Below are positions 17,128 to 26,839 of a stretch of DNA of 56,984 bases, in pieces (position 1 is the stretch's first letter; each line of letters starts with the position of its first letter). The stretch is from contig CAMCUQ010000002.1 of assembly GCA_945878775.1 (NCBI GenBank), positions 1 through 56,984 of the forward strand, in the 5' to 3' direction. A model generated the notes under the pieces. The model made no database searches and was not told the origin of the DNA. It was given only the letters and a program-made list of their open reading frames with translations. The DNA is from Chthonomonas calidirosea (GTDB lineage: Bacteria > Armatimonadota > Chthonomonadetes > Chthonomonadales > Chthonomonadaceae). The position numbers and the translations under genes were made by a program.

Positions 17128-18534
17128 ATGCGCCCTAAAGAAGATACCATTGTCGCCATTGCTACCCCCCATGGAGAGGGCGGTCTTGCCGTCCTGCGTG
17201 TGTCTGGTCCCCTCGCCTTCACCGTTGCAAACCTGTGTTTTCGTCCTATAAAAAAACAGGCTACCGCTACCGAACATTTTCGAGGCTATTCGGTTCACTA
17301 CGGGCATTTTGTCGATCCCGACACACACACCTCTCTGGATGATGGTTTGTTGACTGTCTTTCGTACCCCACACTCCTACACGGGCGAAGATACACTCGAA
17401 ATCTCTTGTCATGGGGGACGCGCAAATACCCTGCGCCTCTTGGAAGCGGTATTGAGAGCAGGAGCGCGAATGGCAGAGCCGGGTGAGTTTACCCAACGTG
17501 CTTTTTTGAATGGGAAGCTGGACTTGGCGCAAGCGGAAGCCGTGGCAGATATAATTCGTGCCCAAACAGAGGCTTCCTGTCGTATGGCACAGAGCCAATT
17601 AGCAGGGGCACTCTCCCAAGAGGTGAACCGGCTGAAGGAGGAATTGATTGGCATCCTGGCGGCGATAGAGGTCACCATAGATTTCAGCGACGAGGTGGGT
17701 GAATTGGAGTATGCGCCTCTGCTGATACGTATACAAAAAGTTCAAGCACGCCTGCATGAACTCCATACGACATCAGGCAAAGGGAGGATACTGCGGGAAG
17801 GGCTACGCCTTGCCATTGTGGGACGCCCCAACGTGGGCAAATCCTCTCTCTTGAACGCGCTTCTGCGCTCGGATCGTGCCATTGTGACGCCCATTCCTGG
17901 CACGACGCGGGACATGCTAGAGGAGACGACGCATATCGGAGGTGTACCCGTTGTTCTTATGGATACGGCGGGGATTCGCGCTACAGAGGATATGATCGAG
18001 CAGAGAGGCGTGGAGCGTACCAAGCGTGCGGCGGAAACTGCCGATATGGTTTTGATCGTATTTGATATGACGACGTTTGAACCGGACAACTTTGCCTCCT
18101 TGCTAAACGAAATACCGCCAGTGAAGACGTTACAAACCCTCGTAATAGGCAACAAAATCGACATTGCTAATCGGGCACAATCCGAAGCACTCCGCTCTAG
18201 TCTGCCAGAAAACGTGCCGTCGCCGGTCTTCGTATCGGCACAAACAGGGGAAGGCTTGGAAGCACTTGAGGCGGTAATTTTGGAACGCGCCTTTGGCACT
18301 CCCACACTTGCATTCGATTCTGTAGTGGTATCCCATGCGCGTCACAAAGAGGCACTGGAGCTGGCAATGGAGAGCCTCAAGGAGGCAGAACGCACCACTC
18401 TGTTGGCTCTGCCGGGCGATTTTATCGCGATTGATGTGCGTGGGGCGTTGGACGCGCTAGGGCTTATCACAGGGGAGACGGTGACAGAAGCCATTGTAGA
18501 GCGTATTTTCCATGATTTCTGTGTGGGGAAATAG
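17128..18534 (+). CDS. mnmE: tRNA uridine-5-carboxymethylaminomethyl modification GTPase MnmE
   Basis: A 468-aa GTPase that, with MnmG, modifies the wobble uridine of certain tRNAs. The N-terminal folate-binding domain begins DTIVAIATPHGEGGL. The G domain has G1 GRPNVGKSS at 232-240, the G2 T-x-x-x-D pattern (PGTTRDMLEE), G3 DTAG and G4 NKID. The C-terminus is FCVGK, matching the family C-(I/L/V)-G-K end whose cysteine is catalytically important. Length is normal. The start codon lies 6 nt after a TAAAAT box, which suggests leaderless translation. The MnmG gene is not in the window. Confidence 0.97.
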   Translation: MRPKEDTIVAIATPHGEGGLAVLRVSGPLAFTVANLCFRPIKKQATATEHFRGYSVHYGHFVDPDTHTSLDDGLLTVFRTPHSYTGEDTLEISCHGGRANTLRLLEAVLRAGARMAEPGEFTQRAFLNGKLDLAQAEAVADIIRAQTEASCRMAQSQLAGALSQEVNRLKEELIGILAAIEVTIDFSDEVGELEYAPLLIRIQKVQARLHELHTTSGKGRILREGLRLAIVGRPNVGKSSLLNALLRSDRAIVTPIPGTTRDMLEETTHIGGVPVVLMDTAGIRATEDMIEQRGVERTKRAAETADMVLIVFDMTTFEPDNFASLLNEIPPVKTLQTLVIGNKIDIANRAQSEALRSSLPENVPSPVFVSAQTGEGLEALEAVILERAFGTPTLAFDSVVVSHARHKEALELAMESLKEAERTTLLALPGDFIAIDVRGALDALGLITGETVTEAIVERIFHDFCVGK

Positions 18535-18617
18535 GAGTCAGATAGGAATCTGCCATACTTTTGGTGAAATGATGTATCGCTTCGTAATGTCTTGGAACGA
18601 AGGCTGCTGTTGTAACA

Positions 18618-21260
18618 ATGTCTATTCCTTCTGGAACCGTCACATTTCTCTTTACAGATATGGAGGGTAGCACCTCGCTTTGGGAAAACTATCCCGATGC
18701 GATGGGAGCTGCTCTTGAGAGGCATGACAACCTCCTAAAGCAGATGATCCTTGCCTATAACGGCTATGTCTTCAAGACCACAGGAGACGCTTTCTGCACC
18801 GCCTTTACCAAAGCCCCTGATGCCCTGGCAGCTTCACTTGCGTGCCAACAGGCGATCCTCAACGAACCGTGGAGGCTCCCTGTACCTCTACGAGTTCGTA
18901 TGGCACTCCATACTGGAACGGTGGAACAGCGAGACAACGACTATTTTGGTCCCCCGCTAAACCGAGTGGCACGCCTCCTTGCAGTGGCGCATGGAGGACA
19001 GATTCTTCTCTCCAATGGAACCCAAGAGCTTGTACGCGATATGCTGCCCCTCGGAGCAGACTTGCGCGACATGGGCGAACATCGCCTGCGTGATCTTTCG
19101 CGCCCAGAGCATATTTATCAACTGATTCATCCCGCTCTGCCCTCCAGTTTTCCACCTCTGAAATCGCTGGACAATCCAGAGCTACCAAACAATCTTCCTC
19201 AGCAGACGACCTCCTTTATTGGACGCAAAAAAGACCTCATCGAGGTGAAAGACCTCCTCCAGAAGACCCGTGTCCTCACTTTGAGCGGGATGGGTGGCGC
19301 AGGAAAAACACGCCTCTCTTTGCAAGTGGCTGCCGACATACTGGATCAATATAATGATGGAGTCTGGTTTATTGAACTGGCTCCCCTCACCGATCCTGCC
19401 ATCGTTCCCCATGCGGTCGCGGCGGCACTCTCCATTCGTGAAGAGCCGGGACATCCTGTTCTGCAAACACTCGGCACGATGCTCAAAGCCAAACGCCTCC
19501 TCTTGGTTTTGGATAACTGTGAACATCTTGTTGATGCTTGTGCGCGGATGGTAGCAACACTACTCCAAACTTGCCCAACTCTCCAGTTCTTCACATCCAG
19601 CCGAGAGGCACTTGGGGTTCCTGGAGAGATGATCTACCGTATCCCGCCACTCTCTCTACCAGACCCAAACCACAAGACTCCGATTGAACAGCTTCCTGAG
19701 TTTGAAGCGATCCGCTTGTTTATTGAGCGGGCTACTTTTCATCAGCCAAACTTTGCAGTCACACATGAGAATGCTCCTGCCCTCACCCAGATATGTATCT
19801 CGCTGGATGGAATCCCCCTAGCGATTGAACTCGCGGCGGCACGCATTCGAGCAATGAGTGTGGAAGAGATACATGCACGGCTCAGCAATATGTTCCGCCT
19901 GCTGACAGGAGGGGCACGAACGGTACTCCCACGACAACAGACCCTCCGCGCCCTTATCGACTGGAGCTATGATCTCTTGAATGAACAGGAGATCGTCATG
20001 CTTCACTGCCTCTCGGTGTTTCGTGGCGGTTGGACTCTGGAGGCTGCCGAGGCGGTTTGTACAGGAGAGGCTATCGAGGACTGGGAGGTGCTTGATCTGC
20101 TTTCCTCGTTGGTCGATAAATCTTTGGTCTTGGCAGAGTCTTATGCAGGGGAGACACGCTATCGGCTCCTTGAAACAGTGCGCCAGTATGCGCGTGAAAA
20201 GCTGGATGCAACAGGAACCAGTGACGTGGTTCGGAAAAGGCATAGCGACTGCTATCTTGCTCTTGCCGAGAGTTCCGAGCGGGCTATCATGGGTTCACAA
20301 CAGGCGACATGGCTTCGTAGATTAGACATTGAGCATGATAATATGCGCTCTGCTTTGGACTGGTCTCTAAACGCGCCAGAGGCTTCCGAGACCGCGCTAC
20401 GCTTGACGGGCGCTTTGGGACGTTACTGGTGGCGCAGAGGCTATCTTCGTATGGGCCGCGACTATTTGGAGTTGGCTCTCGAACGTGGAGGGGACAGAAA
20501 TCGAACCTCTGCACGCGCTAAGGCGTTGCACTGGTCTGGGGTGATGCACTTTCGGCTGGGAGAGTACGAAAAAGCACGGGCAGCCCTTGAAGCAGGGCTT
20601 GCCATCGCACGTGAGACAGGCGAACATACGGAAGAGATGCTCTGCCTGAACACTCTCGGCAATATGTCGGTCTTCCTACGAGAACTCGCAAACGCAAAGC
20701 GATACTATGAGCAAGGTCTCGTTGTTGTGCGCCGTATGGGAGACAGAAGCGGCGAAGCGATGATACTTGGCAATATGGGCAACCTCTGCTACGATGAAGA
20801 GGACTACTCTGGAGCACGTGTCCTGTACGAGCAAGCAATTGAGATTTTCCGTGCTACCAGACACCAAATTGGAGAGGCGATATACTCTGCAAACTTGGGA
20901 CGTGTGCTCCTCATGCAGGGCGAATTGCAAGGCGCGAAAGACTACCTGACGCGCGGACTTCATATCACGCGTGATCTCCGCGACAGAGGGCAGATCGTCT
21001 TCGGGTTGTGGTCATTTTCCCAACTGAATGCGAAGGATGGCAATTTTGGGCTTGCGACTCGCCTACTGGGAGCCTCCGATGCGCTCCGTGATGAGATAGG
21101 CTCTACGCTCTCCTCCTCTGCACTGGAAGAGCATGCAGAGTTATGTGAAGCTCTCAGCACTGCTCTCGGGCAAGAGGCGTATGATTTGGCATATTATGCC
21201 GGTCAGCAACTGAATTGGGACGATGCCGTGTCATTGGTATTGGGATATGATCGCGACTAA
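18618..21260 (+). CDS. Class III adenylate/guanylate cyclase fused to STAND NTPase and TPR repeats
   Basis: An 880-aa signalling protein. Residues 1-170 form a class III cyclase domain: metal Asp14 (FTDMEGS) and Asp57 (KTTGDAF), purine-selecting Lys53, and transition-state Asn115 and Arg119 (LNRVAR). A STAND/NB-ARC-type ATPase follows, with P-loop GMGGAGKT at 224-231 and Walker B LLLVLDN near 295. From about 600 onward are TPR-like repeats (KALHWSG, LGNMGNLCYDE). The architecture suggests ligand- or partner-gated cyclic nucleotide synthesis. No strong ribosome site precedes the ATG. A paralogue with a damaged NTPase lies at 48936-50396. Confidence 0.88.
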   Translation: MSIPSGTVTFLFTDMEGSTSLWENYPDAMGAALERHDNLLKQMILAYNGYVFKTTGDAFCTAFTKAPDALAASLACQQAILNEPWRLPVPLRVRMALHTGTVEQRDNDYFGPPLNRVARLLAVAHGGQILLSNGTQELVRDMLPLGADLRDMGEHRLRDLSRPEHIYQLIHPALPSSFPPLKSLDNPELPNNLPQQTTSFIGRKKDLIEVKDLLQKTRVLTLSGMGGAGKTRLSLQVAADILDQYNDGVWFIELAPLTDPAIVPHAVAAALSIREEPGHPVLQTLGTMLKAKRLLLVLDNCEHLVDACARMVATLLQTCPTLQFFTSSREALGVPGEMIYRIPPLSLPDPNHKTPIEQLPEFEAIRLFIERATFHQPNFAVTHENAPALTQICISLDGIPLAIELAAARIRAMSVEEIHARLSNMFRLLTGGARTVLPRQQTLRALIDWSYDLLNEQEIVMLHCLSVFRGGWTLEAAEAVCTGEAIEDWEVLDLLSSLVDKSLVLAESYAGETRYRLLETVRQYAREKLDATGTSDVVRKRHSDCYLALAESSERAIMGSQQATWLRRLDIEHDNMRSALDWSLNAPEASETALRLTGALGRYWWRRGYLRMGRDYLELALERGGDRNRTSARAKALHWSGVMHFRLGEYEKARAALEAGLAIARETGEHTEEMLCLNTLGNMSVFLRELANAKRYYEQGLVVVRRMGDRSGEAMILGNMGNLCYDEEDYSGARVLYEQAIEIFRATRHQIGEAIYSANLGRVLLMQGELQGAKDYLTRGLHITRDLRDRGQIVFGLWSFSQLNAKDGNFGLATRLLGASDALRDEIGSTLSSSALEEHAELCEALSTALGQEAYDLAYYAGQQLNWDDAVSLVLGYDRD

Positions 21261-21273
21261 GGAGCTCCTCACC

Positions 21274-22107
21274 ATGAATCCCTCCTGTTTGCAATATCGC
21301 CTCACCCCAGATGAGAAGAATCAGTTTGAAACGCAAGGCTATCTTATTATTGAAAACAGCCTCTCCGCAGAACAGATCGCTCAGTTGACAATCGCAACAG
21401 ATGCTATTTTTGACCGTAAACTCTCCGAAGGGCATGGCGCAAACAGCAATCTTTTTTATCCGAACCTCCTCCCCGACGATCCGCAGTTTCAAAACCTTGT
21501 GGACTATGAGCGTCTTCTTCCCAAAGTGTGGGAGCTACTGGGCTGGAATATTTACCTCTATCATGCCCACGCGATTATCACCCCTTCCAACGGTGAGCCT
21601 CCGCATAAGCGTACTTTTGGCTGGCATCAGGATAGTGGACGTGTGAATCAGGAGATTGAATGCCACCCACGCCCGCGCCTTTCTCTCAAGGTCGCCTATT
21701 TTCTTTCCGATGCTTCGGAGCCGGGGCGTGGAAACTTCTGGATATTACCGGGAAGCCATCTTCAAGATGAAATCTCACTCCCAGAGGGTTGCATTGGGCA
21801 ACCGGAGGGCGCGATCCCGGTTTGTGTGAAGCCCGGCACAGCGGTGCTTTTCGACCGCAGACTATGGCACACGGCTAGCCCAAATTGGTCTTCCATCACC
21901 CGCAAAGTCCTTTTCTATGGGTATAGTTATCGTTGGCTACGCACGAAAGACAACATGACCGTACAACATTTATGGGCAGATGCCTCTCCCATTCGCCGTC
22001 AGATGCTCGGCGCGGGTGTGAACTGTAACGGCTTCTTCTCTCCCACAGATGAGGATGTACCTCTCCGTGTGTGGCTTCGAGAACATAGCCCAACCGAGGC
22101 GAAATAG
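21274..22107 (+). CDS. Phytanoyl-CoA dioxygenase (PhyH) family protein
   Basis: A 277-aa Fe(II)/2-oxoglutarate oxygenase-like protein. The iron triad is visible as His118 and Asp120 (WHQDSG) and His199 (LWHTASPN); the arginine of RKVLFYGYSYRW is suited to hold 2-oxoglutarate. AAGGAG sits 9 nt before the ATG at 21274; a longer frame from 21223 lies inside the preceding gene. It is followed after 2 bp by an aminotransferase, so it probably belongs to the same operon. The substrate is unknown. A second, distant PhyH protein is encoded at 25652-26599. Confidence 0.85.
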   Translation: MNPSCLQYRLTPDEKNQFETQGYLIIENSLSAEQIAQLTIATDAIFDRKLSEGHGANSNLFYPNLLPDDPQFQNLVDYERLLPKVWELLGWNIYLYHAHAIITPSNGEPPHKRTFGWHQDSGRVNQEIECHPRPRLSLKVAYFLSDASEPGRGNFWILPGSHLQDEISLPEGCIGQPEGAIPVCVKPGTAVLFDRRLWHTASPNWSSITRKVLFYGYSYRWLRTKDNMTVQHLWADASPIRRQMLGAGVNCNGFFSPTDEDVPLRVWLREHSPTEAK

Positions 22108-22109
22108 GT

Positions 22110-23300
22110 ATGCCCTCTCTCCCCTCCCCGCCCTTACGGGTTCAGACAATGCAGGAACCGATGATTCCTCGCGTCGCAGACCTGATTCTCCAAAACCCTG
22201 GAACCATCTCGCTAGGGCAAGGGATCGTCTACTACCCGCCTCCCACACAAGCGTTTGCCAAGCTCGAACGGTTCCACCAATACCCACAAGCAAACAGATA
22301 CCAATCGGTGATTGGAATGCCTGCTCTACTGGAGGCTTTTGAGGAGAAGGTTCGGAGAGAGAACGGGCTATTACTGGAGCCAAGCTCTTGTCTTATAGCG
22401 ACAGCAGGAGGCAATATGGCGTTCACAAACACCCTACTTGCCATTACCGATCCCGGAGACGAGATTATCCTTCAAACCCCATACTACTTCAACCACGAAA
22501 TGGCGGTGGGTATGGTGGGTGCATGCCCGATTCTGGTAGAGACAGATGCAAACTACCAACTCCGCCTTGATGCCATTGCAGACGCGATCACTCCGCGCAC
22601 CCGCGCCATTGTTACAGTATCCCCCAATAACCCCACAGGAGCCGTCTATCCTGAGGAGGCACTGCGTGCCGTCAATCGCTTGTGTGCGGAGCGAGGAATC
22701 TACCATATCCACGACGAGGCATACGAATACTTTACCTATGAGGGCGCAAAGCATATCTCCCCCGGAGCCTTTGCGGGAACAGCGGAACACACTATCACCC
22801 TCTTCTCTCTCTCGAAGGCGTATGGCTTTGCCAGTTGGCGAATTGGGTATATGGTCATTCCTCTTAGCATCCTGCCCGCCATTCGCAAGATTCAAGACAC
22901 CGTCCTAATCTGTCCTCCTGTTATCTCACAGTATGCCGCATTGGGAGCATTGGAGGCAGGAGAAGCGTGGTGTCGCGAAAGAATAGCAACCATCGCAACC
23001 GTTCGCCCTATAGTACGCGAACTGCTGGAGCCGCTGAAAGAGTGGTGCGTGATTCCAGAGACGCAGGGAGCCTTCTACTCGTTTCTTAGAGTTCAAGCCC
23101 CGTTGGAACCGATGGATATAGTACGCGTTCTGATTCAACGTTTTGGGGTCGCAGTGATTCCAGGCACCACTTTTGGAATGGATAAAGGCTGCTATCTGCG
23201 CCTCTCTTATGGAGCTTTACAGCCAGAGACGGTTCTGGAAGGGGTTGGTCGGTTTGTGGAGGGCATACAATGTCTCTTGAAAGGAGAGGTTTCATGCTAG
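22110..23300 (+). CDS. PLP-dependent class I/II aminotransferase
   Basis: A 396-aa aminotransferase with the pyridoxal-phosphate lysine at Lys236 (FSLSKAYGFASWRIG), the cofactor-binding SPNNPTG at 171-177, the D-E-A-Y motif at 202-205 and a conserved C-terminal arginine (LRLSYG). The reaction is exchange of an amino group between an amino acid and a 2-oxo acid. The next gene, a nitrilase-fold hydrolase, overlaps it by 7 bp and resembles omega-amidase, so a glutamine-type transaminase is the best guess. An alternative ATG at 22149 would remove 13 residues. GAGG is 10 nt before the chosen start. Confidence 0.87.
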   Translation: MPSLPSPPLRVQTMQEPMIPRVADLILQNPGTISLGQGIVYYPPPTQAFAKLERFHQYPQANRYQSVIGMPALLEAFEEKVRRENGLLLEPSSCLIATAGGNMAFTNTLLAITDPGDEIILQTPYYFNHEMAVGMVGACPILVETDANYQLRLDAIADAITPRTRAIVTVSPNNPTGAVYPEEALRAVNRLCAERGIYHIHDEAYEYFTYEGAKHISPGAFAGTAEHTITLFSLSKAYGFASWRIGYMVIPLSILPAIRKIQDTVLICPPVISQYAALGALEAGEAWCRERIATIATVRPIVRELLEPLKEWCVIPETQGAFYSFLRVQAPLEPMDIVRVLIQRFGVAVIPGTTFGMDKGCYLRLSYGALQPETVLEGVGRFVEGIQCLLKGEVSC

Positions 23301-24082
23301 TTGCGGGGCTTCAGTTGGATATTGTTTGGGAGGACAAGCAGGCGAACATCGAGAAAGTGCGCGAAAAAGTGCGTTCTGCCCACCTCCCCAAAGGCGCACT
23401 CTTGGCACTACCAGAGATGTTTGCCACAGGGTTTAGCATGGATGCCAAAAAGACCACCGATAGTGTGGAGTGTGAGACGGAACGCTTCTTGGCAGACTTG
23501 GCGCAGGAGCAGGGTCTCTATCTCTTGGCGGGCTTGGTGACAACCGGAGAGGACGGGCGAGAACGAAATCAATCTGTAGTATGGAACCCACAAGGCAAGG
23601 AAATCGCACGCTATAGCAAGATATTCCCCTTCGCACCGGGTGGAGAGTTGGAAAACTATGCCGCAGGAGATTCCCTTGTGCAGTTCCAATGGGAAGGGAT
23701 GCAAACCGCGCTTTTCATTTGTTATGATCTTCGGTTCCCCGAGATATTTCGCCGTGCGGCGGCGGATGGCGCACAACTCATCACCGTCATTGCAAGCTGG
23801 CCCCAAGCCCGTATTCACCACTGGGTAACCCTCCTGCAAGCCCGTGCCATTGAGAATCAGGCGTTCGTGATAGGGGTAAACCGCTGTGGAGTGGACCCCA
23901 AATTCTGCTATCCGGGCAGGAGTATCATCGTTCACCCAGATGGGCAAATTCTCGCCGATGCAGAGGGGGTAGAAGGCATCATTCAAGCAGATTTGAGTCT
24001 GAGTGAGCTAGTAGAGTACCGCAAAACTCGCCCGTTCTTAAACGATATGCGCCCAGAGTGGCTGCCCAAAGGAGTACGCTAA
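23294..24082 (+). CDS. Carbon-nitrogen hydrolase, omega-amidase-like
   Basis: A 262-aa nitrilase-superfamily hydrolase with the complete catalytic triad Glu41 (LPEMF), Lys109 (YSKIFPF) and Cys143 (ICYDLRFPE). The C-x-D-L-R-F-P-E context and the size fit the YafV/Nit2 omega-amidase group, which hydrolyses 2-oxoglutaramate or 2-oxosuccinamate made by glutamine or asparagine transaminases. The ATG at 23294, with GGAG 7-8 nt upstream, overlaps the end of the aminotransferase gene, so the two enzymes are coupled. In other bacteria such a pair serves methionine salvage or repair of toxic oxo-amides. Confidence 0.87.
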   Translation: MLVAGLQLDIVWEDKQANIEKVREKVRSAHLPKGALLALPEMFATGFSMDAKKTTDSVECETERFLADLAQEQGLYLLAGLVTTGEDGRERNQSVVWNPQGKEIARYSKIFPFAPGGELENYAAGDSLVQFQWEGMQTALFICYDLRFPEIFRRAAADGAQLITVIASWPQARIHHWVTLLQARAIENQAFVIGVNRCGVDPKFCYPGRSIIVHPDGQILADAEGVEGIIQADLSLSELVEYRKTRPFLNDMRPEWLPKGVR

Positions 24083-24084
24083 CC

Positions 24085-25062
24085 ATGCGGAAAATCATTA
24101 TCCCCAATACCGACATTGAAGTCTCGGTTCTGTGTCTCGGAGTTGCCGATCATGGTACGCGAATCTCAGAAGAGGATTCTTTTCAGCGGCTAGATCAGTT
24201 TGTTGCGGGAGGCGGAAACTTCTTCGACACGGCACACATCTACGCGGCGTGGGTTCCTGGTGGTGGCGGTGTACCGGAGCGCGTACTCGGAAAATGGATT
24301 GCGTCTCGTGGGAATCGGGAGCAGGTCGTTGTAGCCACAAAAGGGGCACACCCTCATCTGGATTCGATGTATGTCTCCCGTATCACCCGCGCAGAGATAC
24401 TGCAAGACCTAGACGAGAGCCTTGAACGGCTAAAACTGGATCAGGTCGATCTCTACTGGTTACACCGTGATGATCCCTCCCACCCTATCGCCGACATCGT
24501 GGAAACTTTGCAGACCGCAATTTCTACAAAAAAAATTCGATTCTTTGGCGTCTCTAACTGGTCAACTGCCCGTATAAAGGAGTTAGTAGCCTATTTAGAG
24601 GCACAAAACCTGAGCGGTTTCTTTGGTAGTCAGGTCGGTTGGAGCATGGCAGTACGAAACACGGACGTGGGAGGCGATACCACTATCCGCTTTATGGACA
24701 CGGAGATGGAGGCGTTTCATCGGGAGTCAGGGGTCTTTGTTGCAGGGTACTCCTCACAGGCAAATGGCTTCTTTGCAGGTGCGTATGGACGCAATATTTT
24801 ACAACCGACACCGCCAAGCGCGAAAGTTGTGGTACGATCTTACTATAGCGAACGGAACTTTGGGCGTTTGGAGCGGGCGCAAGAGCTAGCAAAGCGATAC
24901 AACACAGATACAAACAGTATCGCGCTTGCTTACTTGACTAGTCAGCCGTTCCCCGCTTGCGCCATTGCCAGTTGCCCAACAGAAGCCTATTTGCAAACTA
25001 CTTTAGAGGCGGGTGATGTGTTACTCTCCTCTGCCGATCTCATATATCTCACTCAGGACTAA
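24085..25062 (+). CDS. Aldo/keto reductase
   Basis: A 325-aa NADPH-dependent oxidoreductase with a (beta/alpha)8 fold. The catalytic tetrad is visible: Asp48 and Tyr53 (FFDTAHIYA), Lys86 (VVVATKG) and His127 (YWLHRDD). AGGAG lies 10 nt before the ATG, and the start is 2 bp after the hydrolase stop, so it is the fourth gene in the operon that begins with PhyH. The substrate cannot be deduced. The segment GYSSQANGFFAG is typical of family members of the YajO/YghZ type. Confidence 0.87.
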   Translation: MRKIIIPNTDIEVSVLCLGVADHGTRISEEDSFQRLDQFVAGGGNFFDTAHIYAAWVPGGGGVPERVLGKWIASRGNREQVVVATKGAHPHLDSMYVSRITRAEILQDLDESLERLKLDQVDLYWLHRDDPSHPIADIVETLQTAISTKKIRFFGVSNWSTARIKELVAYLEAQNLSGFFGSQVGWSMAVRNTDVGGDTTIRFMDTEMEAFHRESGVFVAGYSSQANGFFAGAYGRNILQPTPPSAKVVVRSYYSERNFGRLERAQELAKRYNTDTNSIALAYLTSQPFPACAIASCPTEAYLQTTLEAGDVLLSSADLIYLTQD

Positions 25063-25096
25063 CTTGAGTGTGCACTTTTTGGAGGTACTCAATAAT

Positions 25097-25555
25097 ATGA
25101 AACGTCGTTCTGGAACCACCACGATTGTGCTGGTTGTTTCCTTGCTTGTAGGGCTTGCCTTTGTTGGCGCGGCTGTCAACCCTCCTCCCAAAGCTCCTGA
25201 AAAGCCCATGGAGAAGGGCGCCATAGAGCCGGAGGGTGTGGACAAAGGGAAAGCCATGCAGTATCAGGCAGAGATGATCAAGAAGTCTAAAGAGGACTAT
25301 AAACAAAAGACGAAGGGTGAGGAGGCACGGAGGAAACAACAGGCACTCGAGCCCGCGCCTAAAGATCACCCCACTCAGATGGAGATCACAGGTGACTACT
25401 ACAAGAGGGAGCAAGACGGCACTCAGGGTACAGCGAAGTTGGATGTACGTGTAGGTAAAGCGCAAGAGCAGCTAGATAAGATGCGGGCAAAGCACATTCC
25501 GACCCAAACAAACGTTAACCCAGGTAAGCCAGATAAGCACACCTCCGAAAACTAA
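25097..25555 (+). CDS. Small exported charged protein
   Basis: A 152-aa protein. Residues 1-30 form a signal peptide or membrane anchor (MKRRSGTTT, then VLVVSLLVGLAFVGAA). The rest is Lys/Glu/Pro-rich and probably extended or disordered. No known domain. GGAGG lies about 11 nt before the ATG. It follows the aldo/keto reductase by 34 bp and is closed by a strong terminator. Confidence 0.75.
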   Translation: MKRRSGTTTIVLVVSLLVGLAFVGAAVNPPPKAPEKPMEKGAIEPEGVDKGKAMQYQAEMIKKSKEDYKQKTKGEEARRKQQALEPAPKDHPTQMEITGDYYKREQDGTQGTAKLDVRVGKAQEQLDKMRAKHIPTQTNVNPGKPDKHTSEN

Positions 25556-25576
25556 TCGCACACCAAACAACATAGC

Positions 25577-25625
25577 ATCGGGGATGATCGTCTCTCTGCT
25601 AGAGGCTCGACCATCCCCGATTTTT
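25577..25625. terminator. Intrinsic terminator after the small exported gene
   Basis: A 14-bp stem with one mismatch (25577-25590 with 25608-25621) is followed directly by a T-run (TTTTTG). It lies between convergent genes and may serve both. Confidence 0.85.
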
Positions 25626-25651
25626 GTATGGTGATACTTTGTTCAACCCCT

Positions 25652-26599
25652 TTATTGCTCTATCGGGTCTTGCCAGCGTTCCATCCATGGACCGGATACC
25701 ATCGCATCAAACTCATCTTTGGGTGCTCCAATGCCCTCCACAAAGGCATCGGTGATACGATTCTGATGCGCCCAAGCTGTCCAGTCGGGACGATAGTGGG
25801 GGTCTTTCTCTGTCCGCATCAGAATACAGTCCTTGATACCCTCAAAACCAGAGGGTTCATCTGGTCGTTGCCAACGCAGGTCTATACTCCAACGAATGTG
25901 CGAGGAAAGGTTCTCAGTACTACGGTGCGGTATCAATTGGTTCAGAAACAACACAGAACCAAGCGGCATTTCACAGGTGACGACTTCCCCTTCAGGCAAA
26001 TCCTCTTCTTCAATGTAGAGATACCATGAGGCTTTGCTCCCTCGCTTATTTTCCAATCTATGCCGGAAGACTTGCCCGCTTCTGTGTCCCCCTCTCAATA
26101 CCTGTAGCGTTCCATTCACGCCATTCGCATCGACGAGCGGTATCCATGCCGTCGGTTGAAACGTGCTAGAACAACCCTCCGCAAGATAGGCGGTATCCTG
26201 ATGCCATGGCACCGTCACCAATGGGTTTTTGGGTGTCTTGGAACGCAAGTTCCACACAGGATGCCCCGCAATCTCTGAGCCTAGCATCTGCGAAACCACA
26301 TCCAGTAGACGTTCAGACTCCCAGAGCTTCGCTAGCGCAGGACCCAAGATGCCCCCAATGTGGATGAGCACTGCCGCCCCTGGATACTCCTCTTCTAGCC
26401 TTGCGAGACGTGTTGCAAACCCCTCACCTTCACACTTATTGGTGATTCGCCCTGCATTGTAGAGGCGATTTGCTAGGCTGTCCACCAGCCCATTGACCTC
26501 TTCAATGATAGGCTGAAGCTCCCCTCGCGAAAAGAAGTCGGGTACAATAAGAAAGCCCTCTGTGAAATACTGTTCGAGTTGTTGGGCAGTAAGAGGCAT
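25652..26599 (-). CDS. Phytanoyl-CoA dioxygenase (PhyH) family protein, second copy
   Basis: A 315-aa Fe(II)/2-oxoglutarate oxygenase-like protein with iron ligands His133 and Asp135 (PWHQDTAYL) and His225 (IPHRSTEN), followed by an arginine suited to the cosubstrate (RWSIDLRW). It begins with the typical L-T-x-x-Q-L-x-x-Y-x-x-x-G-F segment. GGGAG sits 8 nt before the ATG. It stands alone between a terminator and a stretch of decayed DNA. It is only distantly similar to the protein at 21274-22107, so a recent duplication is unlikely. Substrate unknown. Confidence 0.87.
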   Translation of the reverse strand: MPLTAQQLEQYFTEGFLIVPDFFSRGELQPIIEEVNGLVDSLANRLYNAGRITNKCEGEGFATRLARLEEEYPGAAVLIHIGGILGPALAKLWESERLLDVVSQMLGSEIAGHPVWNLRSKTPKNPLVTVPWHQDTAYLAEGCSSTFQPTAWIPLVDANGVNGTLQVLRGGHRSGQVFRHRLENKRGSKASWYLYIEEEDLPEGEVVTCEMPLGSVLFLNQLIPHRSTENLSSHIRWSIDLRWQRPDEPSGFEGIKDCILMRTEKDPHYRPDWTAWAHQNRITDAFVEGIGAPKDEFDAMVSGPWMERWQDPIEQ

Positions 26600-26839
26600 T
26601 GGTAGTTCTCCCTTGTAGTGTTATCGTGCTTGTTTATTGGACATTCGCGCCTGTTTTCCCTACCCCAAACACAAAACCAAGGGTTTCCTATCTGCACCGA
26701 ATATGAGGGAGAGCCAGAAGCGGATTATATGAGCAAACATTCGCAAGATCAACCTAGCATAGCAGACTTGAAGCCGTTAAAGGCGAATCCATACCGTGTC
26801 ATAGAGGCTGTTTACTATAATCGCTGGTATTTGCGTTAG

